Of a stretch of DNA of 64,000 nucleotides, positions 23,061-34,389 are shown one piece after another. Every line of letters begins with the position of its first letter. The stretch's first letter is position 1. This DNA is from Sepioteuthis lessoniana. Its lineage: Eukaryota > Mollusca > Cephalopoda > Myopsida > Loliginidae. The stretch covers positions 29,591,731 through 29,655,730 of the forward strand of contig OY757939.1 in assembly GCA_963585895.1 (NCBI GenBank). The letters are read 5' to 3'. The notes under the pieces were generated by a model. The model saw only the letters and a list, made by a program, of their open reading frames with translations. It was not told the origin of the DNA and did no database searches. The position numbers were made by a program, and so were the translations under genes.

Positions 23061-23405
23061 CACCATGCTAATAATGAAAAGAGGGGAAATGATACATGAT
23101 GGAAGGAATGGAACTACCAAATCAAGAAAAAATTAGAATACTCGGAAAAAAGGAAACTTACAAATACTTCGGAATATTGGAAGCAGATACTATTAAACAA
23201 GTGGAGATGAAAGAAAATTTTTTTTAATACCTCAGGAAAATGCGAAAACTACTCAAAACCAAACTATATAGCTGAAATCTTATCAAAGGGATAAATACTT
23301 GTGTTGTACCCCTCATAAGAAACTCATGGCCATTCTTAAAGTGGACAAGAGAAGAACTTCAACATATGGACCAGAGAACAAGAAAACTAATGTGTTAGCC
23401 ATAGA
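23061..23405 (+). pseudogene. LINE post-RT fragment
   Basis: Plus-strand reading contains MEGMELPNQEKIRILG, ETYKYFGILEADTIKQVEMK and, after a frameshift, WPFLKWTREELQHMDQRTRK. These belong to the segment just after the reverse transcriptase in a widespread LINE family whose other parts appear at 42895-44125 and 9470-9760. It is interrupted by an in-frame stop after a poly-T run and by several indels. It is a truncated relic with no start. From 23406 to 24206 I see nothing recognised apart from a short local duplication (TGATGAAATTGCTTTTTCTT repeated near 23741 and 23768). Confidence 0.75.
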
Positions 23406-24203
23406 AACTCCTCTGCACATTATTTTGTCTAAAACATGTTTCTCCATACTTTATTTGATTTGCAAGTTTTTGGTGAAACACAGGATCATGCAAGTCCAGC
23501 AAGCTCTGCAACTTTTTTTGTTTCCTAAACTGAAAATTCATCTCACCAGTAGATCTGAAGATGTAGAAGACATTAAAAGAAATACTTCAATAGAGGTGCT
23601 TCAACCAATGGAAAACTTACTGGAATGAATGTGATGAATACCAAGAGGACTGAAATTGTGGATTCAGTCAACACGCTCATTTTGGCTGACAGAAGAGTTA
23701 GAAAAGAAGACATTTCTGAGTGCTAGGAAATTTTTGTGCATGATGAAATTGCTTTTTCTTACTTTGCATGATGAAATTGCTTTTTCTTATTTTGCTAAAT
23801 ATCAATTCAGGTTTGATACTTTTTTTTAACCAAACTCAAAAAATTCAGCAGAGCATTTTCAGGGGACGACACAATATTTCAAACGACACAATATTTCAAT
23901 ATTTCTCGTTGCTTTTATTTTATTTGCTGGTTCAACATTTTTTAATATCAGGTTCCTTACTGTCCAATCTAAAATAAAAAGTAGATAATACAATTGATTT
24001 TTAATAAAGTTGAACATATACCTGTTCGTCTTTTTTTTGGTGGGGGATGGGGGTGTAATAGAGAAAGCTTGCATTTGTTATTTTAAGTTACAATCTTAAT
24101 TTAATAAAAAATACTATATTTTGAGTACACCTGGTTCTAGATTTATAAGTGTTCCATCCTGATTGGCGGGTTGTGTCTCAAAATGGCCCTAATTTTAAAG
24201 ATT

Positions 24204-24206
<3 letters not shown>

Positions 24207-24277
<71 letters not shown>
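24207..24277. repeat. (TA)n(TG)n microsatellite
   Basis: About 30 bases of TA followed by about 40 of TG. Confidence 0.95.
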
Positions 24278-24278
<1 letters not shown>

Positions 24279-24372
24279 GTATGCTCTCCCAAAAGAGTCA
24301 ATACACTTAATACACTACACTATAATTATGAGTAATTCGGCCACTTTTCCATTTGATGATTGAACACACCAC

Positions 24373-24440
24373 ATAAAAATTTTAAGTAATCAATATCTAG
24401 TGTTTATGAACACTAGAAATTGATTACTTAAAATTTTTAT
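24373..24440. repeat. Short-loop inverted repeat (32-bp arms)
   Basis: Arms 24373-24404 and 24409-24440 match at 31 of 32 positions around a TATG loop. No poly-T tract or gene context suggests a terminator. Confidence 0.95.
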
Positions 24441-24569
24441 ATTTTTCTGATATTTTGATATTTTTCTGGGTTTTATATCAGCTCTGCCATAATGTCAGGC
24501 AATTTTTCTTTCAAATTTTTCTAGTTTATATTTATGTTTTCATATAAAAATAAAAATTAGTTTGGTATT

Positions 24570-24688
24570 ATATATATGTAGTATGACGCTAGAGATATGT
24601 GTAGCAGGACACTATATACATTATATATATACACATATATGTTTATAAATATTATACATTATATATATATATATATATATTATACAAC

Positions 24689-24736
<48 letters not shown>

Positions 24737-24745
24737 GCAACAGGA
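24570..24745. repeat. AT-rich (TA)n with ATTATACA interruptions
   Basis: Several TA runs separated by TTATACATT/ATTATACAACAT motifs, similar to 25822-25962. It precedes a solo LTR. Confidence 0.9.
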
Positions 24746-24748
24746 TAT

Positions 24749-25821
24749 TGTGACGGCAAATTGACTAAAATCCCAAAACGGGACTTTATTTTTGCACGTG
24801 TGAAGACGGGGCAGGTTGGCACTTGATCCCTTATAGAATAAGTCCTCGTTCAGAGTTTTTTCTCAGGCATATAAGAACTGGCATATTATGTGGGGGATCA
24901 ATTTATGTCCAGACTGACCGCCGCTGGCAAGGGGTTCCAAATTTCACACTATCCACACACCCACCAGGTCGCTTTCCTTCCTTCCCCTAGACAATGGAAG
25001 ATATGGACCTATAGTCGTAATAATATTATATTGTAGTAGTCGGCAACTCCGGTTTCCCGTGTGATATTTTAAAGGAATTAATAGGACAATTCTAAGCAAG
25101 ATAACATAAGGCGAATAGAAGCTGAAAAGGAAGCATGAGGTAACAAATTCGTAGAAGACACGGCAAATAACAACTTCGACCACGTGGTAACATAAAAATG
25201 CATGAATCCTTTACTATACAAAGAGATACACTTTCAAAGTGTCAAATATATAATGAATTGAACAGTCCATGGACATAAATGTCTTTTTTCTTTTCTTTTC
25301 TTTCGTTTTCCTTCAAATTGAGAGAGAGAGAGAGGGTATACAAAATTTGGTATAAGGAGAAACAGTCCCCAAAGTTACTTATCTTATTTTTCGACGGGGT
25401 TCCACTGGAGAATCTTTTTTCTTTCACGGGCTAATAGACTTTAGGCTATTTTTAACACTGGCTTGAAGAACTTGGGTCCCTCGTGTACAAGATATGTTTT
25501 TATCTTCTTCACCCGGAGTAATGGCTATGGGTCTGTCTGCCACGAGCCCTTTCCAATAATTGACTTTTCTTCTCGTTTTTTTCGCCGACGGGGAGAAGGT
25601 GCCACTTCCGTTTTAGGGTCCCAGCCAATCATTTGGCTTCTCCCTCCTTCCCCCCTGGTGTCCGGCGACCTGAGGTTACTAAGTACCAACATCTGTTGGT
25701 ATCCCCTCTGTGACCTACATTCTTTCTTAACGGTCACTCTTTGACGGTTTGCCACTGTTCATTCCGACGGGAGGATAGTATTAATCTTATTTCTATCGTC
25801 TCCGTGGGATATCACGTGACA
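24749..25821 (+). mobile_element. Solo LTR, family S copy 2
   Basis: Starts TGTGACGGCAAATTG and ends CACGTGACA. Flanking ATAT on each side is compatible with a 4-bp target duplication, but the TA-rich flanks make this ambiguous. It shares ordered landmarks with 15690-17017: CGCCGCTGGCAAGGGG, AACTCCGGTTTCCCGTGTGA, a purine/pyrimidine tract near 25320, CCAGCCAATCATTTGGCTTC and GTGACCTACATTC. It is about 250 bp shorter than copy 1. No coding region is adjacent. Confidence 0.65.
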
Positions 25822-25867
25822 ATATATATATATCATACAACATTATATATAAATATTTATATTATAC

Positions 25868-25910
<43 letters not shown>

Positions 25911-25962
25911 CAACATTATATATATATATGTATATTATACATTATATATATATTTATATAGG
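25822..25962. repeat. (TA)n tracts with TTATACA spacers
   Basis: Same pattern as 24570-24745, so the LTR appears to have split a single TA-rich tract. Confidence 0.9.
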
Positions 25963-25964
25963 CT

Positions 25965-26395
25965 ATCAGTCATATGGAAGTCAGACCTAACCGATACAAT
26001 GGAACGCAGTTTCTTCCAAATGTTGATACACTACATGGACGCTAACTAAAAGCTTCACGGCAACTACACCAGAATGCTGCGAGCAATATTGAACAAGTCC
26101 TGGAGACAACACCCCACAAAGCAGCAGCTATACGGCCACCTACCACCCATCACGAAAACTATCAAAGTCAGACGAATCAGACACGCAGAACACTGCTGGA
26201 GAAGCATGGACGAGTTCATAAGTGATGTACTCCTATGGACCTCTTCACATTGCCGAGAAAAAGCAGGGTGACCAGCTGGAACCTACATACAGCAGCTCTG
26301 TGTGGTGTTGGGGTGTAGCTCTGAAGACCTGCCGGAAGAGATGAACAACAGGGAGGGGTGGCGAGAGGCAAATAGTCTAGAAGAAGGAAAACTCT
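25965..26395 (+). pseudogene. RTE-type LINE 3' coding fragment
   Basis: The plus-strand frame at 26074-26271 reads MLRAILNKSWRQHPTKQQLY, then HLPPITKTIKVRRIRHAEHC and DEFISDVLLWTSSH. It continues past a stop into TYIQQLC and REGWRE. Upstream, a WKSDLTDTMERSFFQ block lies at 25975-26030. I recognise this as the C-terminal end of RTE-like LINE proteins. An in-frame stop and the truncated 5' side show it is a dead insertion. Best preserved of the LINE fragments in the window. Confidence 0.8.
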
Positions 26396-26404
26396 AAATT
26401 TAAA

Positions 26405-26445
26405 CCTGCTAAAAATTGACTTTGTGTCACATCCTGCTTGAGCAG
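26405..26445 (-). repeat. Dispersed repeat R, inverted fragment
   Basis: Reverse complement of the AGGATGTGACACAAA stretch found at 15407 and 17247. Confidence 0.45.
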
Positions 26446-28369
26446 AGAGGTTGGTAAATATATACTTCAAAGGCTTCTTCTTCGGCTTCGTAGTGTAGAT
26501 TTTACGTGATTGGATAATTAAGATTAATAATATTAGTTAATTATTTTATTTGTGATGATAAATTGTTAGTGAGCAAAATTTCGGGGGTTGAAGTGTGAGT
26601 CACATTCGAAGGTAAATTGTGTGACGGCGGAAATAGCTTGCTTTGCAGGCTTCGATTTTTTTCAAAGGTTTGGATTTGCGTACGTGTACATGTCATACAC
26701 GCGTCAATCATGTCAAAATAGGGTTTTATTTTGAACACATGGTTGTGGACAGGATGTTAAAATAAACACTTCGTCAGCTGAAGATTGAGTGATGGGACAA
26801 ACGGACAAACGGGGTAAAGAAATGAAAGTCGATATTTTCGTTGTTTGTCTCTCACGATTGAGAGTTATAGCGTTTCTATGTAACAGCTAAAATCTCGTTT
26901 CGTTGATGAATGTTGCGAATGTTGCAGTCAGCTAATAAACTTTTGTATCTAGAAGAAACAACGAGCCCGTCTAGTATTTGAGAAATGTAATACCTATAGA
27001 TGTTCGAGATGGTGCCGTGTCGGTGAGGCAACGTTACAGAGTTTCGTGTTTTTTTTTTCTGATGCCACGAGATACAGTTCGAATTTCTAGAACCAGGTCG
27101 TAAAGTTTTCTTCTGCCTTGGCATTGGAGGTTGTAAAAGGTCATTTACTTGTTTTACACTGCTGTCACCATGTAATATATTGGTTGAATATCTCGAGAAA
27201 GAAGACACTGTTCGGTTCATGACTTTATCGAAACTGAATTTGTATACATGTATTCGGACCATCAACTATATAAGAAAATGGTGGTGTGGGGTTGTGTGTG
27301 TGCGTGTGTTTTAATGTCACGTTACTCTTGAGTTCTAATACAAGGGAGATAACTTATTTCTAACTATTACAATAGCAACATCATAATTAAATGCAAAATT
27401 ACATTACACAGCTAATTAATTTCTAATTTCAAAGTTTTATTCCAAAAGTTGACAACTTTACCCAACTAAAGTTTATGGGAATTTTAAGAAATGATATTAA
27501 TATAAATTAATTCTATATAAATTAATTAATTCTAATATAAATCAATTCTAAAATACTTTTAAAAAGTTTATTGTATGAAATTAGAAACTAAGAAACCGAT
27601 TTGTATTAAAAAAAATATTACACGTTGATTACCATATCACTGTAGAATTTAATTTCAAGTAGTTGGTCAAAATGATATTAAATCAATTTGAATAAAAATG
27701 AATACTTTCTAAAGAAATTGTGAAACTGCTTTTAAAACTCGGCATCCTTCTTTAAAAGAGGAAGTTAAAATACAAGAATCTTTCCAAGTACGATAGTAGC
27801 GAAATGTAAATGAAAGTTACTGCGAAGCGTACGGGGAAAATATTTTTTCAACCCGAATACCAGGTACAAAACTTGAAATTGCTTAATAAATGAGTGTCTT
27901 ACCGTATGTTTCCATACATTTTCGTGTATCACTTTTTGTATCTTAAAAAATAAATAGAAATTATATATATATATAAAAAAAAAATTTCTTGTTTTAAATT
28001 TTGCTTTTTGATTATTAAAAATATTCTTTATTTATTTATTTATCTATTTAGATTTAGCCTTTGATTTGAGAAAAGTGCGTAAAAATCAAATGCAAATTTA
28101 AGCAGGGTAAATCTTGATACACAATTATTTCCATAATAATAAGAAAATTAAATTTTTTATAAAATCATTGAATCAAAAGCTTTCAAAGCCCTTTTTTAAT
28201 GTATGGGTTACAATTTTTTTCTAACAGCTCCCAATTTGAATATTTTTCTTTGTTTCTTGTACACTTTATACTTCTCTTTTTTTATGAATGTATAATGCCA
28301 TATTCCTACCAATTTGTTAGTGCCACACACATGGTTAAGTGACCTGAAAAATAAAAGAAGTTTTTAATA
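26446..28369. other. No gene recognised; AT-rich sequence
   Basis: About 1.9 kb without a recognisable element. The minus frame at 26876-27265 (129 codons) has no motif I know and no supporting context. A short (GT)n lies at about 27291-27310, and AT-rich sequence with ATTAATTCTAATATAAAT-like repeats lies at 27480-27560. Confidence 0.4.
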
Positions 28370-28821
28370 TGTAGCAGCCACAGGTCTATTTCCTCTCGCG
28401 AATCATTGCCCCCGCTAAGCGATTCGGCCAGTAATTGACCAATCCAGGCCGGGCGCATTGATTCCTTCTTCCTCTCAAGAACTATTTTTTCTAGTTCCTT
28501 TTTGGGTAGTGTGTCGACGGTCAGACAGCAATTAGCTGGCAGCCTGAACAGACATCTCTCACACCCACTGCTACTGATTCCACTAGGAACCACATCGCTG
28601 AAGAACACGCTGCTGCTAGCTTCACGCACGCTTCTTACAAACCAAGGACCAACATACTGACCAGCGACACAAAAGGGACACTTTCTCACTCTTACTCCTT
28701 TACACCTGCTACGATAATAAACCTTTCTTTGTTGTGTTGTTTTTTTTAAAGTTTCGTTATTCATTGGTGTTGCCAAATAATTTATAGTGTTAGAGAAATT
28801 AACCATTTCCCGAAAAACTAA
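28370..28821 (+). repeat. 5' LTR of gypsy A copy 1
   Basis: Begins TGTAGCAGCCACAGGTCTAT and matches the 3' LTR of copy 2 (52232-52666) along its length, including ACCAAGGACCAACATAC and CACTTTCTCACTC. It ends ...AAAACTAA just before the primer binding site. A CGATAATAAACC stretch could be the polyadenylation signal. A 241-codon minus-strand frame across it is an artefact. Confidence 0.85.
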
Positions 28822-29305
28822 ATTGGTGAACTCGACCTTCTGAATTGCAAAACAAATTAAAAAAAAGAACAACAAGATAACTCGGCCTCCATTTTCGGAC
28901 AGCAAAAAGAAAAGAAAAAGAGAGAAAAAAAGCTTCCTGACTCGAAGAACCGAAAGAATACAACCACCCACGAATTTTCTTTCTTTGTGACACACGTGTT
29001 TGTTCAATTCATTCGTCGGCTGAGAAGACATTGGCGCAAGTTTTTCTTTCAGAAAAATATCTATAAAAAAACTTTTTCGTGACGGAAAAAGACTTTAAAA
29101 TACTTCGTTTACGAAGCCATAAACGAAAAAAAAAATTGTGGCAAGTAAAACAATCTTTTTAAAAATTAGATATCATCTTTCGTTTTACCAGACATATTGA
29201 CGCCCAAATCACAAGCCATCAAATAGAAAGCTACAACAAGATTCTCCCTTTAACCAAATAACATTTATTTAACAACAAGGAATTATTTTCTTTTCAGTTG
29301 GTTGG

Positions 29306-29343
29306 GTTGGTGTTTTTCTTGTGGACACAAGAAAAACGCCAAC
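29306..29343. repeat. Short-loop inverted repeat in gypsy A leader
   Basis: Arms GTTGGTGTTTTTCTTGTG (29306-29323) and CACAAGAAAAACGCCAAC (29326-29343), loop of 2 bases, 17 of 18 paired. Copy 2 has only the right-arm sequence (CCACAAGAAAAACACCAACT near 49991), so the left arm arose later in copy 1. Confidence 0.9.
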
Positions 29344-30035
29344 TCAAGCTAACATAACGAATATTACATTTTGTTCAAACAAAACAAAGTTTTAAAAAAA
29401 GAAAAAAATATTGGCCTGCTAGGCAGAAAAAAAGGAAGAAACTTACTACTCTACTTTTTTCAACTGACCACGTGGTACAAAAAATCTTACAATAACCAAA
29501 AAAAAAAAGAGAAGTGAGTAATACATTTTTACATTTTTTTTAGAAAGTTGTACGGTCAAAGTTAAAAGTGTGCCTTCTTCCTACTTAACATTTCATTTCC
29601 CCGCCTAAATGGTGATTGAGTGACGCCATCTTGAATTTCATCTTTAGTTTTCAGACCGGCCTTGAAACTGACTTTTATCTTTATTTTCCTTACTAAGGAA
29701 AGCAGCACCACCTCTAAAACAAAAACAAAAACTATCACGATTTATTTTCTTGTGGCTTTTAAAACATGTTTTCCCTTTTGTTTCTTTCTCACTGAAACAT
29801 GTTTCTTTGATTTTTTTGGTCTCTTGTCACCCTATAAATTAAAAAGAAAATGGACACTACAGTGGCCATACTCGAAGCTTTGGTGAAGTAAGTAAATTAG
29901 CCGTAAGTCAAGTCACAACCGCCTAGACGTCAATATAAAAGTCGTTCGCCATCCCCACACCACCAACGCCACTCGAACAAGCCTGGACTATGTTTTTATC
30001 ACAGTCGCTTTGGCTCTGAAGTATGGAGGTGCAGA

Positions 30036-30440
30036 ATGGCCTGTTCGTTTTCGAACCAGGGAAACTTAAATCTTTCCAGATTTAAGTTAAATCTCCACAT
30101 ACCTATTTTATCACAGACTCCAGCTCCCAAGCACGTTGTTTGGTTGACGCAAGAGCAGCTTGCAGTGTCTGGCCTCACTGAGAAGCCGTCAGTGTCCCCA
30201 ATCACACTGCAAGTGGTAAATCACTCCCCTTTTCGGTCAAATCACTCCCCTATACGGTCAAACTTCTCGTTCTCTGGACTTAGATTTACGGTGAGACTTT
30301 ACACGAGTTTTTATTGTAGCTGATTTACCATACCCCATTCTTGGACTTTCTGCACCACTTCAACCTCTTAGTGGGTGTGCACAAACAACGACTTATTGAC
30401 GCCAATACGGGTTTTAAGGCAAATACTTCACCCATCAGCC
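30036..30440 (+). pseudogene. Retropepsin (aspartic protease) relic, gypsy A copy 1
   Basis: The C-terminal end is clear: MDFLHHFNLLVGVHKQRL and LIDANTGF at 30341-30420, the segment after the second conserved region of retroviral-type proteases. The DTGA active-site region is not intact in any frame. An in-frame stop precedes the recognised block. Confidence 0.65.
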
Positions 30441-30531
30441 CGGTATTTTTCATTGCCGCTACCGACGACCCATACCAAACGAACTTGAATTTTGTTGTGA
30501 GCACGTCAACCGCAAAACCACAGGTGCTCCA

Positions 30532-31260
30532 ATGTTCTCACGCCCTCGCCGCCTCCCTGCTGATAAACTAAAGGCGGTGAAGGCAGAATCTATCCAAATG
30601 CTGCAGCTGGGAATTATATGCCCCTCGTCCAATCCATGGGCTTCCCCTTTGTATATGGTTCCAAAGCGTTGTGGATATTGGTGTCCGACTGGGGACTATC
30701 GACGATTAAATGCCATTACGGTACCTGATCGTTGCCCAATCCCACATATACGACTTCGCTTTCTCTGCATGATTGTGAGACCTCTCCTCGTTAAGGCGAT
30801 ACCAGTAAATCAGATACCAGTAAATCAGATTCCAGTACATCAGATACCAGTAAATCCAGCCGACAAACCAAAAACTGCTGTAACAACTCCATTTGGAGAA
30901 TTTGAATTTTTAACAATGCTTTTCGGTTTGCGAAACGCGACTTCCAACGCTTCATGGACGAAGTAGTGCATGATATGGAGTTCATCTATAATAATGTAGA
31001 TGACAATCCTAGTAGCAAGTGCCTCACATTAGGAACATGTTACTCACCTCCGCCTACTATTTGAACGGTTTCAGGTGAGGATTAACGCTGGTAAATGTGT
31101 TTTTGGTGCTTCATCGCTAACTTTCTGGGGACACAGTATCAGTTCTGAAGGGATATCTCCCTTACCTGAAAAGATGAAGGCTCAACAAGACCTTCAACCA
31201 CCCATTTCACTTCGCCAACTAAGGAACTTCCTGTTTCGTAACAGGAAAAGGAAAAATTAG
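30532..31260 (+). pseudogene. Reverse transcriptase relic, gypsy A copy 1
   Basis: Frame 30532-30966 carries LQLGIICPSSNPWASPLYMV, GDYRRLN and TPFGEFEFLTMLFGLRNA, all Ty3/gypsy RT motifs. Between PIPHI and PADKPKTAVTTP the normal palm segment is replaced by a 15-base tandem expansion coding IPVNQ repeated (30798-30855). The catalytic YxDD box is changed to NVDD (about 30991-31002). The thumb (31075-31260) reads CVFGASSLTFWGHSISSEGI, then lacks the GLLNYYRRF segment present in copy 2. The enzyme is inactive for several independent reasons. Confidence 0.85.
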
Positions 31261-31339
31261 CAGATTTCGCTGAATGACATCCAGCTAAAAGCAGAAATTA
31301 GCGACAACATCGCTACTTGCACATCCTGTAGCCGACGCT

Positions 31340-31726
31340 TAGTTTTCAATGGTTGTTGATGCATCGGGTAGAGCTGCAGGTGCAGTTTTGCAACAATCGC
31401 TACAACCTCTCGCTTATTTTTCGAGACATCCGAAACCAGCTGAACAACGTTACAGCACGATTGGCCGTGAACTCCTGGCAATATACCTCACAGTGAAACT
31501 CTTTCAGCATTCACTAGAGGGCCGGCAATTTGTGATCTACACCGATTATCCTCCGCTTACTTTCGCACTGCGCTCTGAGCCGGACAAATATTCTCCTCGC
31601 GAAACTCGCCATTTGGATTTTGCTTCGCAGTTTACAAACGATATCCGACATATCTCTGGTGAACAGAATGCTGCAGCAGACGCCTTGTCTCGCCTTCAGA
31701 TATTGAGTTACGGCAGATGGCCTTAG
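31340..31726 (+). pseudogene. RNase H domain, gypsy A copy 1
   Basis: An open 125-codon stretch with VVDASGRAAGAVL (first Asp), RYSTIGRELLAIYLTV (Glu), VIYTDYPPLTFAL (Asp) and [10 protein letters not shown] (Asp). All four catalytic acidic residues are conserved. Compared with copy 2 a few residues are deleted after AVLQQ. As part of a broken pol it has no likely function. Confidence 0.85.
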
Positions 31727-32890
31727 ACGAGCCACGTCGGCACACCTTTGATCTATCGTCACCTGACTTTGCAACTTGCAAGTTCGCATACCTGCCAGTG
31801 CCTGCTGCGGACACGGAGATCATTTGTGACACCTCACTAGACGCACCTCGACCTTTTGTTCTGATGACTCATCGTAGGGTTGTTTTTGACACTCTACATC
31901 ATTTGGCACACCCCGGACTCAAAGCCACAGTGAAGCTAATTTCAGCTAGATTTTTCCGGCCAAATATGCCTGGACGCGTATCCTACCAAAAATCAAAGAT
32001 GCACAAACATATCTCCTTGGAACATTCAGCACCCAAGACGCTCGGTTCAGCCATGTCCATATTAATCTGGTTGGACCATGTCCATATTGATCTGGTTGGA
32101 CCATGGCATCCTGACCTGTATAGACTGTTTTACACGGTGGCCTGAAGCTATTCCCCTAAAGGACATTTCAGCTGAATCCGTAGCGCAAGCCCTTATATCA
32201 GGCTGGATAACGCGTTACGGAGTAAAACTATTACCACTGACCATGGCAGACAGTTTGAATCCCACCTATTCCAGGAACTTTCCAGAATTTTAGGGATCAA
32301 TCGTATACGAACTATGAGCTATCACCCTGCTTGAACGCTTCCATCGCCAATTGAAGGTCGTATTGCGCGCCTATCCTGACCGATGGAGTGAATATGTACC
32401 TGTTGTGGACCTAGGATAATCTCCAGCTGAACTCGTCAATGGAATACCAGGTCAGATGTTGAACCCTATAGATTTAACGGGAACAGATCCGGCTTCGTAT
32501 ATAAACAGACTGCGATTTTATTTGGGTAATCTCCCACCAATGCACCCTAGGGAACAAGACCATAAAATCATCAGTCCCAAAACATATTTCTTCATGGACT
32601 AACGTTTTTCTAAGAAAGGACGCTGTCAAAGACCCTCTTACTCCACTTTACGCAGGCCCTTACCGCGTGCTTTCACGCACTGACAAACATTTCACCCTTG
32701 ACATTAGTGGCAAAAAAGAGACTGTATCTATTGACAGGGTCAAAAGAACTTTTCTTAACAAACACACAAGAGCCACATATTCCCCCGACTTACCCATGAA
32801 CATATCCTTACACCTGTAGAAAAAAATACGGTGCCAAAAGACAATTACGTCACCATCACACATAGTGGTCGACGAGTACATTGGCCAAAA
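31717..32890 (+). pseudogene. Integrase relic, gypsy A copy 1
   Basis: The N-terminal zinc-binding domain is recognisable ([19 protein letters not shown]), but both cysteines are lost by a deletion. A duplicated [14 protein letters not shown] segment surrounds the first catalytic Asp (32050-32100). The second Asp region reads [12 protein letters not shown], out of frame with the usual TDRGRQFES. The glutamate-bearing segment is deleted. C-terminal [10 protein letters not shown] and SIDRVKR-like pieces lie near 32660-32750. Multiple indels separate the parts. Confidence 0.8.
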
Positions 32891-32970
32891 AAACTCTAAA
32901 ACTGTTTAAAAACGTTCCTTTTACAGCTACTATCTTTTTCTCTGTCTGTTTTCCGCCCAAGCAGGGGGTG

Positions 32971-34288
32971 ATATAGGAGCTAAATCATGTAAATCATGGT
33001 GTAAGTGTCCAAACAAAACATTGAACCTTACGGCCATTTTCACCAGCTGATAAAGCAGAAAATTAGTACGGTGGGAATTGTTTGCCTTTACCTTCCGTCT
33101 TCTTTTGAAAGTAACTGCACGATTAGAAACCCGAAAATTTGCATTCGTTGTTAATACATCTTCTGTGTCCGAAGGTGTTCTTGCCAAACGCAGTACGATA
33201 TCCTGGTTTCTGCTGACAATTTAAAGATAGAATGAGCAGACCATGCAAAACTTGACAATACAAACTTTAGAATAAAGAGTTACATAGATATTTTTTCATG
33301 GATATTCATTGTAGTTAATACACTAAAACCACTCCTCGTATACAAATTTCTAAATTGACTGATTGTAAATTGTAAAAAAAAGACGTTGGTCGTCAGAGTT
33401 ACCAATAAGCAAGGGAAAGCCGAGTAAACATATTGTATTTTTAACATTTCAATCAACGAGGGTAAGAATGCTTCCGGTATTAACGATACAGAAAACTGAT
33501 ATAGTTAAAAAGAAATTGAAAAAGCTCCCCTAAAAGATGAGAAGTGCATTGCTTTCGACTTGCGAAAGTAAATAAAATAAAAATTCTGACTTGCCACTTG
33601 CCTTGCGTCAAGAAATTCAAAGAGCCAGAGGAAAGTATCATGTTGCTGGAAAACCCCAGTTACTTATCGAGAAATTGCGTGGTGGACATTCTTCAGAATC
33701 AGGAGATTTTTCAGGTTTCTCATGTCGGATTTTAAATCCAACATTATATAAGCCTGAAGTATGAACTTCGGTCTGTGGAAATTGTATTTTGTGAAGAAAG
33801 AGACTTATTGTACCTCTGCAATAATAAAAACAGCTCCAAGAAGCACTCCCTGAGGAACACCCAAAAATAGTTCGAATGAAGTGTTTAAAGTAGAAACTAA
33901 AATAGTGGTGGCAAAATCTTGACAAGAAAATTGAATCCAAAGGAAGCTGATGTGAATGTCACACAGCAACGTCTTCGCATCCTGTCTAGATAACATATCG
34001 ACTATACTGCTCGATTCCAAAAACATATTCCTTATGATCGTTAATGCGTATAGCAAAAGTTACTAAAAACCCCTATTGCGTTTATAACGATGTTTTACAA
34101 CTTCTTTTATCAGTGTAGATTTCAAAGCAAAAATTTTATCCTGGTTTGTGGAACGGTTAAGATTAAAACTGGTCCCTTATCTTATCACATTCAGTTGGAC
34201 TCGGTGCGATTTCAAAGGACCCAACAGCAGTTGGGGATTGTGAAAAAGAAACTCGAACAACAGATTTAACAAAAGTCTTGATCGGGAC
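32971..34288. other. No gene recognised; possible eroded RT motif
   Basis: About 1.3 kb without a clear element. The minus frame 33805-34056 includes FELFLGVPQGVLLGAVFII, reminiscent of the GVPQGSxLGPxLF motif of LINE reverse transcriptases. Nothing else around it supports that, so this may be an eroded fragment or chance. Confidence 0.3.
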
Positions 34289-34333
34289 CATATTGCTTTA
34301 ACTTAGATGGATAATCTAAGTTAAAGAAATATG
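34289..34333. repeat. Short-loop inverted repeat (20-bp arms)
   Basis: Arms 34289-34308 and 34314-34333 match at 19 of 20 positions around a GGATA loop. Confidence 0.9.
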
Positions 34334-34389
34334 AGTGAGCAAAAAAATTCAATATCTGAAACAGCATCCCTCCAAGAATATGCAAGTAA

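Larger units (their letters stand above)
28370..32970 (+). mobile_element. Ty3/gypsy LTR element, family A copy 1 (decayed)
   Basis: In order: a 5' LTR (28370-28821), a primer binding site starting TGGTGAACTCGA (28824), a long leader, and protease, reverse transcriptase, RNase H and integrase remnants, then a polypurine tract AAGCAGGGGGTGATA (about 32958-32968). The sequence diverges soon after the first bases of where the 3' LTR should start, so the 3' LTR is lost. No gag is recognised between the leader and protease. Every coding block is interrupted. Copy 2 of the family is at 48708-52666. The pol order RT-RNase H-integrase is that of Metaviridae-type retrotransposons. Confidence 0.85.

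Noticed and set aside
24373..24440. Bacterial-type terminator hairpin
   Set aside because: The genome is clearly animal, the arms are far too long and A/T-rich, and there is no adjacent gene.
28306..29031. 241-codon minus-strand frame
   Set aside because: It lies antisense across the gypsy A 5' LTR and leader and has no known domain.
33805..34056. LINE reverse transcriptase from a GVPQG motif
   Set aside because: Only this single motif is present and neighbouring RT blocks are missing; kept only as a note.
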